A DNA stretch of 64,000 nucleotides, from positions 2,480,001-2,544,000 of the forward strand of contig OX337236.1 in assembly GCA_946965045.2 (NCBI GenBank). The letters run 5' to 3'. The notes under the pieces are model-generated. The model was not told where the DNA came from and made no database searches. It saw only the letters and a list, made by a program, of their open reading frames with translations. The DNA is from Epithemia pelagica. Its lineage: Eukaryota > Bacillariophyta > Bacillariophyceae > Surirellales > Surirellaceae. The number at the start of each line of letters is the position of its first letter. Positions within the stretch are counted from its first letter, which is position 1. This document shows positions 10,412 through 18,868 of the stretch, one piece after another. The translations under genes and the position numbers were made by a program.

Positions 10412-10737
10412 TGGGGGTTTGCCCTTGTGTTATTGCACCTGTGGAGAGGGTGTATAGATGCCTTGTTCCGATGAGGTTGGTACTTTGTGTTCAGAGTGTT
10501 TTGGACGTGGAGGGCAAGGTCAGTGTGCTTAGAAGGTAGGTTCTCTGTGCGTGGAAGATGGGAGTGTGCGTGCGTGGAAGCTAGGGTCGCCGTGAATGTG
10601 TATGATGTTGTATGTGCGTGATGGTGGGGGGGATTAGTCAAAATGGTGTAAATCCGTATAAAAAAACCGGGTACGAAAAATGGCGCATGCCGACGGCGCG
10701 TATGGGGTGTGCGTTTTGGGGGCGCGTGACGCTGCCC
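10412..10737. other. Right flank of the left transposon; GC-rich end segment
   Basis: No gene is supported here. From about 10,645 the composition changes to GC-rich sequence with many CpG (GGCGCATGCCGACGGCGCG, GGGGGCGCGTGACGCTGCCC). It ends at about 10,737, exactly where the LINE-like endonuclease frame begins. I read this as the probable right terminus of the transposon, but the partner terminus is not visible in the window. Confidence 0.35.
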
Positions 10738-12234
10738 TTAGACGTTTTGAGTTTCCTTACATTGTTCAACACAGTCTTCAAGAGTTGTAGGTAAGCGGTA
10801 AGAGCACCCAAAGCGCGTCTCATGAGCAATCCCCGATGCAAAGGAACGTTTCAGTTTGTGTTCAGATATCAATTTGAGTAAAATGTTCTTTTTGCGACGG
10901 AGGTCAGCAAGTTCTTGTACATAAGCAATGTGTCTTGGCTTCTTGATACACTTGTTAGCTGCTACTTTGCCTGCGCGTTGAAAATCAGCATCAAGTTGTT
11001 CTATCGTTTCTGGCGACCAATTCGTCTCAAGTTCTTCCAGTCGATGCGCGAAGTTGTGATCTTGTAGATATTTGTGTTTGTTCAAAAGATAAATCCGTAC
11101 CGCTGAGCGGTCTTTAGCAGAGAACTCTCGCGTGGAGATCGGACCAAGAGCCTGAGTCAGATTTCCAAACAAGATCCTTGTATCGAAGTCTAGTAACATA
11201 TTGCGATGGTCTCCCTTGCCTCTTTGTCCAAAGGGTTCATAGCATCCGCGCATTGCACTTTGTGCCACCAATTCTGTACACAGCGCATAGTCAATGCGTT
11301 GCCGGCCTCTTACATGTGTCCCAAAATCCGTTTCGGTGCCAGTCACTTGGGCCATCAGATCACAGAGTTGTAAATTCGAACAGAGCTGAGTCATTCCATC
11401 CATGTCGCCGTTCAATGGTTCGTTAAAGTCGCCCAAGACTAGCAATTCCGAGTCCTCATCAAGTCGCTGCTGTAGAAACTGTTGCAGGTCTTTCACGAAT
11501 GCTTGCCTCGGATTTTCTTGACGTCCCTGTTGTCGTAGTAAGCTTGTCTGCTGCGCAGCGGCGGTACTAGATTTGACCCGGTTGTTGACGACGATTTGTT
11601 GTTGACAAACTTGATAAGCCGAGACAATAGTAAGAGTTCGTCTGTCTTTACAGGAGAGAATTTGATAGCTCCATCTTCCCAGTTTGTCATTGCCTTGGTG
11701 AATTACTCGTCCACACGTGTGTCCCTGTGTAGCGATTAATGTTCCTCCTGGTTTAAAGTTACTTCGGCGATTCAGAGATATTGAAGATGTGCTTGTTTTC
11801 ATTTTCGAGTGATCAAAATGCTTCCGAATAGTATTTTGCATGATTTCACGGACTCGGGGCTTCAAGGTATCTAGATTCAATTCGAAGTTGCACCACGTGT
11901 CTACTTCTAGCTGTCTCATTTCTTCACAAAATTCGGAGAAGTCAGCTCCGTCTTTTCCAATATTAAACCCGTTGATGTTTGCTCCATACACTCTATATAT
12001 GTAGTCTTCTTTTTCTTCTTGTGGTTCGATTCCAATGTAGGGGTTCGATGCGTAGTTGCGTTGCTGTTGTGTTTGATCGGATAGGTCTTGTAGTAGGTCT
12101 TCGCTTGTATTGTCTGTTGTTTCGTCTTGTGTATCATTGTCGATATTGTTAGGAGAAAAGTCATGCATGTAGTCGTTAAGAGGATATTCTATGTAATCGC
12201 TTACATAGTTCGCTCTATCCTGTGACCGAGTCAT
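10738..12234 (-). pseudogene. LINE-like ORF2 fragment: endonuclease/exonuclease/phosphatase domain
   Basis: 498 codons from an ATG at 12,234. The ATG lies inside the end of ORF1 (20-base overlap), an arrangement typical of coupled LINE frames. After about 70 acidic residues the endonuclease domain starts at YGANINGFNIG (the N-x-N-G strand), followed by FKPGGTLIATQG, SELLVLGDFNEP (catalytic Asp and Asn) and GRQRIDYAL (the R.DY.L strand). It closes with GKGDHRNMLLDF, matching the SDH-type motif. The last 100 residues are the charged helical linker found before the reverse transcriptase (DLRRKKNILLKLISEHK). The frame then ends at a TAA at 10,738. Expected role: nicking of target DNA to prime reverse transcription. 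Not functional alone. Confidence 0.7.
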
Positions 12235-13935
12235 GGCTAAACATGCTTGATTGCATCAGAGATTCGTCCGCCTGAAAGGACAAATTTGCCTGTGCCATGC
12301 TAGCGTCAAGTGCAGACGCAGCTCCTTCGTTTGAATCGTTACTGGCGTGCTCCTGTGCATCTGCCCGATTTCCTTTGCTATTATTGTTTGGATAGGTGGT
12401 GTTTGTTGAGGTCGAAGTAAGTTCTTCACGTATTTCCGCCATCGCAGCCTTGAGAAGAGCTTTGAAATCCATTTGCTCTTGTACGGAGACGGTGGGATTG
12501 CGAGCCTTCTTTTGCTCTTCAATGAATTGCTTAAACTGATCCTTCAGCTCGCGAATTTCGCGGGTGAGTTTATCGTTTTCAAGTTTAAGCTTGTCGTAGT
12601 CGTCCTGTGTAATTTGGCTCTGGGCCTCTTCTGTCTTCTGTCCAGCCACGACAGTTTTAATTTGGATAGGGCAAACCCAGGCTTGAGCCACCGGTGCCGA
12701 ATCAGACGGGGGGTTCATGCAGTCGTCATCATCTGCGTTATATAGGGAACTGCAAGCAGACATATATGTTTGAAAGGAGCTAGCCCGTGATTCATCATCA
12801 TCATCGTCCTCATCAAATTTGTTTTTCTTGAAAGCCAACCTGGGAAGAAATGTGTAGCCGGTCTGGATTGTGTTTGCTTCACAAACTTCGTCACTCCATT
12901 TGGTCAAATTCTCTTTGATCTCTGTAACGACTTGACTGAAGTGGAGCATGTCGGTGTGAATACTCCACCTGCCTTTTTCAGCTGTGTTTCTGTGTTTAGT
13001 AACTCCGCAAACTCCTGCAATGCTAGTAATGCGCGAGCGCATTCCGTACCAGAGCATACTGACGAGAGGCCTTCAATAGGAACTATTCGGCATTTCTTGA
13101 GGTAAGAGTTTTGTCGGAGAATGGCGCGTCTGTATGTGTCAGGATTCGAGTGTCGAACTCGATGGAACATGAAGGGTGGATTCTCATTGAACGTCGTGGA
13201 GAGTAGCTCGATCATTTCTCTAGCCTCTTGTTGACGGCATTGGAGATCGAAGGTCTTGGTTGAGAAGCGATTATCATCTTCATCCACGAGGAATGGAGAA
13301 GAGAAACCACAACGGAACTTAGGTATTTTCTTCAAGGAAGTACCGGTATTTTCGAAAATCTGTTTCCTGACCCATTCTTCCATGTCTTCGTGTAAGATAT
13401 TGCTAGGGTCGAAGCCCACAAAGAAACCAATGTTAGAGATGCGAATTTCATCTTCGCTCCAACCATGCACTGTCATTTTGGCACGGCCTTGTGAGAGGAT
13501 ATGAAAGATAGTGTTATGGCGCCTGATATGGCTCACAGGGATGCGAGATCGGATGCGGTGAACAACAATGTAGATCGGAGAACGGTTCTTGTCAGCATTG
13601 CCCTTGGAAAAATGTAGGTTAAAGTTGCGTAAGTAATCGTTGTAGTTCAGGATGGTCTTGATTTTCTTGGGATTGAGGACTTCACCGTGGTTGTTGTACA
13701 GGGTGTACAGGATGATCTCTGGAAACACTTGAAGCATTGCTTGGAGAATAGCGTAGTGGTTCTTGGCGACGTTGGTGTTTTTACTTGCCTTGGGGCGGAA
13801 AAGAAACTTGAGGGTGTATTCCTTCTCTTCTCCTTCATAAGGAATCGCCTGATTGTCGATAGTCTGAGTGTTAGTGCTTGCATCGTCCTCCATGTTGTCA
13901 GTAGAGGTTGCCGTCGTCGTAGAAGGTTCCGTCAT
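12215..13935 (-). pseudogene. LINE-like ORF1, split by a -1 frame change near 12,970
   Basis: Two overlapping frames read as one protein. The first (ATG at 13,935, to 12,904) is about 343 residues with KEYTLKFLFRPKASKN and GRAKMTVHGWSEDEIRISN. The second continues from about 12,970 to 12,215 with DMLHFSQVVTEIKENLTKW, an acidic patch, and a coiled coil (DDYDKLKLENDKLTREIREL). The switch is a -1 step close to CTGAAAAAGGC. Downstream of it the first frame becomes poor, Ser-rich sequence (TPTCSTSVKSLQ). Either a one-base mutation disabled the gene or the A-rich site allows programmed -1 frameshifting. The role by analogy is an RNA-binding, multimerising ORF1 protein. The family is not recognised from residues alone. 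Confidence 0.5.
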
Positions 13936-13941
13936 TGTCAC

Positions 13942-14562
13942 CGTGGACAGAGGTGCTTTCGCACGTAGAGTTCAGTACTGAAGCTACTGAAATTTCAAAA
14001 ACCAATGCGCGAAGGGGTCCTTTCACTTTCGCCTGATCTTGAAATTATACTACACTATCTACAAGTTTGAACTGTACGGGTGAAAGTTATTCGCTTATGA
14101 GTCGTTGATGGTGTAGCTCCATATACCTTCTTATGCTCCAGCTCCAACTCCAACTCAATCTCGTGAGCAAAAACCGCATCGTCCTCTACATCTCTATCGG
14201 AGTCGGAGTAATAGGAAAGAGATCATTATCATCTTCTATCGTTGTCTTGAGAGGATGCCTAAAAGACCACTGGCCACTGGGTGCAATGTAGTCTGAGGTC
14301 TGTGAGTTCTGAGGCCTGCTCCATTGTCGATTGTCGTAGATATTTGTCGGGGACAACAAGAATTCAGAACTTCAAGAACGAGTTTCTGTGCGCGCGTGGC
14401 GTTACTTCTAGAACGCACCAGCACCATCACTGCATACGCGCCATATGCTCGCGAGCCTGTCGCATGATTTGGCGCGACGGAAGCACCTCGTCGGTCGTCG
14501 GCTTCATTTCCATCCAACATTCTTTCGAAGACGAAAATCAAGCCACCCTTGCCCATTGTCCC
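13942..14562. other. Intergenic region between LINE fragment and remodeller gene
   Basis: This holds the presumed 5' end of the LINE-like element and the promoter of the SNF2/HNH gene. An open frame in phase with the SNF2 gene runs from 14,281, but its residues (many Cys, Arg, Ser and His) do not look like protein, so it is treated as leader. No clear TATA box or repeat was seen. Confidence 0.4.
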
Positions 14563-17500
14563 ATGAGCCACATGAGCCGTACCCCTGGCTCATGCAAAGA
14601 GGCACAGCCGAGAAAAGCGGCATCTTCCTCCACAGCAACGTTTTATGAGGAAATTTACCCCAAACTTCGTCCCTTTCAACGGGAAGCAGTTGAATTTGCC
14701 ACCAAAGGAACGCCCTATCGACGATTTGGCAACAAGAAAACCACGGAGGAAAACAACAGCAACAGTAGTAGGCGGAACAGCCGGAAAAAGTCTGTAACCA
14801 AGGAGCGTGAATCTCAACAAGATGAGCTGGAAAACTCCTCGGTGCACGACACGCAGCTGTCTCATCAGGACCGTTCAGTGCTTGGAACGGGCCGCATTTT
14901 GTTGAGCGATGAAATGGGTTTGGGCAAAACCGTGACCGCCTTGGCCATTGCCTCGTATTATTACGCACAAGATGTTACAGAATGGCCCTTGTTGATCCTG
15001 TGTCCGGCCAGTTTACGCTTCACGTGGCCGTCGGAAATGGAAACCTTTTGGCCTCGTTCGTTGAACCCATCCCATGTTCATGTCGTGGCTGGATTTTCCG
15101 ATGTTTCGTGGATGGACCGTCTGGCGCCCCGGGGACCCATTAAGATTGTCATTTTGACCTATTCCCTGATGCAACAACGATCGGCTGTGGCACAGTGTTT
15201 GTTACAACACGCACAAGAACGCAATCGACGAAAAGAACAACTCCTCAAGAACAAGAAGCAACCGAAACAGAAACGAACTATCAACAACAATGATGAAATG
15301 ACAACGCAGCAACAAAACGTCTACTTTCCCACCATTATTGCGGATGAATCGCACAACTTGAAACAACGCGATTCGCAACGCACTCAACTGATCGTGCCCC
15401 TGTTGCGGGCCAGTCAACGACTGTTGCTCTTGTCCGGAACGCCAGCCTTGGCCCGTCCGGTAGAATTGTTTCCCCAACTCCACGCCCTGGCTCCCAATCT
15501 GTTTGGTCCCACCTTTAAAGACTTTGCCGACCGGTATTGTGCTCCTCAGAAAACATGGATTCATGCACGAGGACGAAAATTTCCCAAATGGGATTATACC
15601 GGTGCTTCTCACTTGGAGGAATTACATACAAAGCTTCAAATGGTCATGGTGCGGCGACTCAAACAAGACGTGTTGGCTGAGTTGCCACCGAAACAACGAT
15701 CCGTTGTTCGCGTGACAATGTCCAGTGGCGAAGAAGCCAAGGAGTGTCGGCAAGCCATGAAGCAAGTGCGTGAGAGTAAGCAACAAGTTCGATTTGGAGA
15801 TGCTTCCTCTTGGGAATCCAAGCAAGCTTTGATGCAAGCCTATCAAACCACGGGGATTGGCAAGGCAGCGGCCGTAAAGGACTATTTATTGGATTGGCTC
15901 GATGGAAGCACGGGAAAAATTGTTGTCTTTGCCCATCACACCAAAGTGTTGGACCACATTGAATCGGCCTTGTATCGACGACAAGGAGGAGCTGGTAGCC
16001 GTCCGAGCACTAGTAGTACCAGCCGCAAAGGAGGATCGACGCAACAACCACCAAAATCACGGGTAACCTACCACATTCGCATTGATGGTACGGTTCCCAG
16101 CAACGAACGACATGCGTTGGTGCGGCAATTCCAGACGCAACCGCAAACGCGAGTGGCGCTCTTGTCCATGACAGCCGCCGGGGTAGGCTTGACCTTGACA
16201 GCAGCATCCACTGTCTTGTTTGCCGAGTTGCATTGGACACCAGGAGTCTTGGCCCAGGCCGAAGATCGAGTTCATCGATTGGGACAAAGGCAAACCTCGC
16301 AAATCGTCTATTGCCTTTGTCAAGATGCGGAACTCAGTTTGGATCCTTTCCTTTGTGACATGCTGGGACGCAAAATGGATACTTTACAAAAAGTGGTAGA
16401 TGGTGGTGGTAGCTCCGCTGTCCCAAGCCAAGAAAGGAGGACCAAGACATCGTTTCTTTCGCACGAAGCCAACCATGTGGCTGAATCAGTGGACAGCGAA
16501 AAACAGTTGGAATCAGATTGCCCTCAAAGTGGACAAGAAGAGGTGACGCATTTCTTTGCCAATCTCAATAACCAATCTAAAGGGCGAAATGAAGGCAAAA
16601 AACGTGTTGTGCGAGGATCGATTGAAAGTTTCTTCCTCTCGTCCTCTAAACAACAAGGAACAAAAACACCGACCACAAACGTTGGTAAGAACAGCCCGAC
16701 GAATTCATCATCAGCAGGTGAAAAACTTTCCCTGAACCAGGAAGCTCCTGATGGTAACTCGACGTCACAACTCAGTGACACCCAGCCATTACATCCCATG
16801 TGGATATGTGAAAAATGCACTTTTGCGGAAAATTCTCCGCAGGACAGTAAATGTGGTATTTGCAACGAGCCGCGTTCACTGCAAAAGAAAAGCCAAATGG
16901 GTCTCTCCAACAAGGATATCCCTTCACCTAAGATTGTTGAATGGAGTTGTGCATCCTGCACCTTTGTCAATCGTGCATCTCGTTCTACAGAGGATATTTA
17001 CCAATGCGAAATGTGCGGGGAAGCTTATTCGTTGTGGCAAGACAAACCTGACGAAACCAACCAGCCAGAATCGGTGCCTACTCTGCCGTCTACCTCCTTT
17101 GTAACTCCCACACCTAGGGGCAGAAAGAGACCATGTCCGCAATCTACCGTTTCGAAGGCTGGAACTAGCAATCAAGTCATAAGTCTACTTGAGAGTGATG
17201 ATGATAATGAAGAGAGCGAAAATGAGTTCATCGAAGTGAAAGGCTCTCCTGATGTGATTGTGATTGAAGACAGTCCTCCACCGGCGGCGAAACGGGCTCG
17301 GCCAAGCCAAGGTGCGAGTAGAATAGCAACACCGAGAGACTACGCCTGGGTCTTTGCTGTTTCCAAGAACACTGGACGCATCTCCATATACCATCGAGAA
17401 CCAGAGATATCTACAAACGTTAACTTTGATGTCCACGATGTCTTGTCGAGCGAATCTGGCGAAGATTTGGATTCGCGGCAATCGCGAAACTTGGGGCAAA

Positions 17501-18477
17501 AACGAAACCTTCAGGTTTCCTTTTCAGACAAGGGTGTAAATAAGATTTGCGATTCGGTCCAGGACGACAATCAGGGTACCGCTGCACGATCGTTGACGGA
17601 AAGGACTCAGCTAGTGTCGGATATAAAATCCTTTGTGACTGGTTATTTGCGGTTACGAGCGGTGGAGCAACAAACCATCAAGGCCGTTGGAACACCCTTC
17701 CCTCCGCACGGCTTGTCCCAGGCTGTGGCTGCTGCAACAGTGCGGAACAAATCCTCTTCTATGCACGATTCCCAGCAGCAGGCGGGCACCTCCACCACAG
17801 AGCGTTACACGGGAGGTGTCAAAGAGCGAGCGTACGAAAAACAAGAAAAGGGACTCCCGCTTTCGGAAGAAGAACATAATGTCCTGGATGGAACGGCCTG
17901 CGCTTGGTGTGGAAGGCGTCTTTCCAGGGCACACCAAAAGGCAGAAGCCACCTATTGTAGTCAAGAGTGCGCCCAAGAGGGCCGTTTGCGACGGGGTGGC
18001 AAGTTTGCCTCCAATCATTTGCGCACTGCCATGTTTGCCTTGGAAGGCGGAGTCTGTACAGTTTGTGGCATTGATGCCCATGCGCTTTACGAACAAATTC
18101 TGTGTTTGCAGCCGGCCGAACGACTCAATCGATTGTTGGATGCCAATTGGCGGCTCCCGCGTAGTTGCAAGGCACGGGACAACTTGTTTCAAAATCCCAA
18201 GGAAGGCGATTTTTGGCAAGTCGATCACATTCAGGCGGTTGCGGAGGGTGGAGGAAGTTGTGGATTGGACAATCTGCGAACCCTGTGCGTGCCTTGTCAT
18301 GCCAAGGAGACGGAGAAACTACGGTCCCGAATGAAGCTGCAAGGACCTCCACCGAATCCTGGGGGCGGTACATTGTCACAGTCGACGGGTACGAGTGACA
18401 GCAGCAGCAGCAGCGGTAAGAAACGAAAGCAGATCGACATTCGATCGGCATTCTTTGCTTCGAAAAAGTATGGTTAA
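14563..18477 (+). CDS. SNF2-family ATPase with RanBP2 zinc fingers and HNH nuclease (ZRANB3/AH2-like)
   Basis: About 1304 residues if the ATG at 14,563 (MSHMSRTPGS) is used. The frame is open further upstream but is not protein-like there. Order: SNF2 ATPase with DEMGLGKT (Walker A, residue ~117), DESH (~260) and LLLLSGTPALARPVELFPQL; helicase C with GKIVVFAHHTKVLDHI and QAEDRVHRLGQR (~566); VRGSIESFF (~683), which resembles a PCNA-binding PIP box without the usual Gln; two RanBP2-type fingers (WICEKCTF...CGICNEPR, ~745; WSCASCTF...CEMCGE, ~790); and a C-terminal HNH nuclease (FWQVDHIQAVAEGG...LDNLRTLCVPCHAKE, ~1215) preceded by a Cys cluster (CAWCGRRL, CSQEC). The known relative ZRANB3 remodels stalled replication forks and cuts DNA in the nucleus. 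Single exon; GC and codon use are like its neighbours, so it is a host gene. Confidence 0.85.
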   Translation: MSHMSRTPGSCKEAQPRKAASSSTATFYEEIYPKLRPFQREAVEFATKGTPYRRFGNKKTTEENNSNSSRRNSRKKSVTKERESQQDELENSSVHDTQLSHQDRSVLGTGRILLSDEMGLGKTVTALAIASYYYAQDVTEWPLLILCPASLRFTWPSEMETFWPRSLNPSHVHVVAGFSDVSWMDRLAPRGPIKIVILTYSLMQQRSAVAQCLLQHAQERNRRKEQLLKNKKQPKQKRTINNNDEMTTQQQNVYFPTIIADESHNLKQRDSQRTQLIVPLLRASQRLLLLSGTPALARPVELFPQLHALAPNLFGPTFKDFADRYCAPQKTWIHARGRKFPKWDYTGASHLEELHTKLQMVMVRRLKQDVLAELPPKQRSVVRVTMSSGEEAKECRQAMKQVRESKQQVRFGDASSWESKQALMQAYQTTGIGKAAAVKDYLLDWLDGSTGKIVVFAHHTKVLDHIESALYRRQGGAGSRPSTSSTSRKGGSTQQPPKSRVTYHIRIDGTVPSNERHALVRQFQTQPQTRVALLSMTAAGVGLTLTAASTVLFAELHWTPGVLAQAEDRVHRLGQRQTSQIVYCLCQDAELSLDPFLCDMLGRKMDTLQKVVDGGGSSAVPSQERRTKTSFLSHEANHVAESVDSEKQLESDCPQSGQEEVTHFFANLNNQSKGRNEGKKRVVRGSIESFFLSSSKQQGTKTPTTNVGKNSPTNSSSAGEKLSLNQEAPDGNSTSQLSDTQPLHPMWICEKCTFAENSPQDSKCGICNEPRSLQKKSQMGLSNKDIPSPKIVEWSCASCTFVNRASRSTEDIYQCEMCGEAYSLWQDKPDETNQPESVPTLPSTSFVTPTPRGRKRPCPQSTVSKAGTSNQVISLLESDDDNEESENEFIEVKGSPDVIVIEDSPPPAAKRARPSQGASRIATPRDYAWVFAVSKNTGRISIYHREPEISTNVNFDVHDVLSSESGEDLDSRQSRNLGQKRNLQVSFSDKGVNKICDSVQDDNQGTAARSLTERTQLVSDIKSFVTGYLRLRAVEQQTIKAVGTPFPPHGLSQAVAAATVRNKSSSMHDSQQQAGTSTTERYTGGVKERAYEKQEKGLPLSEEEHNVLDGTACAWCGRRLSRAHQKAEATYCSQECAQEGRLRRGGKFASNHLRTAMFALEGGVCTVCGIDAHALYEQILCLQPAERLNRLLDANWRLPRSCKARDNLFQNPKEGDFWQVDHIQAVAEGGGSCGLDNLRTLCVPCHAKETEKLRSRMKLQGPPPNPGGGTLSQSTGTSDSSSSSGKKRKQIDIRSAFFASKKYG

Positions 18478-18868
18478 CTATAGCTTTTGATGAAGTACCC
18501 CATTCCTTGTTTAAGGAGTACCTGAGTCCCTACGGATGAAAGGAGCTTGGAGCCTCTCTTGTACTTCCAACTAGGTAGAGAGCATGGGGTCGACTACCTA
18601 CCCTGGTCTAGCTATGGCTTCTTGGGGCATTGGGCAGGTAGCAAAAATGCGTCATTGTCGCCGTTTCTCATTTAAACCTACTCGAGCGTTGCGAGTTTTT
18701 TAGGGCCTGCGTGCTTGGACGTTGTCCTGGATGGCGTTTTTTGAATGAATCTCCAAAGAGTCAACCATCGATTGAATCGGTATCCTCCTTGTTGTCTCTG
18801 TGGCGTGAAGGCTGGTTTCTGGGATATCGCAAACTGAACTTGTTGGTGCCATCCTTCAAGACGATATC
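18478..18868. other. Intergenic spacer, tandem genes
   Basis: 391 bp between two plus-strand genes. It must hold the terminator of the SNF2 gene and the promoter of the VASt gene. No repeat, RNA gene or conserved site was recognised. Confidence 0.4.

Larger units (their letters stand above)
10738..13941 (-). mobile_element. Truncated non-LTR (LINE-like) retrotransposon, ORF1 plus endonuclease only
   Basis: Two overlapping minus-strand reading units are arranged as in a LINE: a coiled-coil and acidic ORF1, then an ORF2 beginning inside the last 20 bases of ORF1 with an AP-type endonuclease. The reverse transcriptase that should follow is missing. The coding sequence stops at 10,738, at the edge of the GC-rich segment of the neighbouring transposon. 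Loss of the 3' side is opposite to the usual 5' truncation of LINEs, so insertion of, or a rearrangement with, the transposon is the likely cause. Confidence 0.55.

Noticed and set aside
14281-14562. N-terminal extension of 94 codons to the SNF2/HNH gene
   Set aside because: Rich in Cys, Arg, His and Ser with no conserved feature; the ATG at 14,563 lies close to the start of the conserved YPKLRPFQREAV segment.
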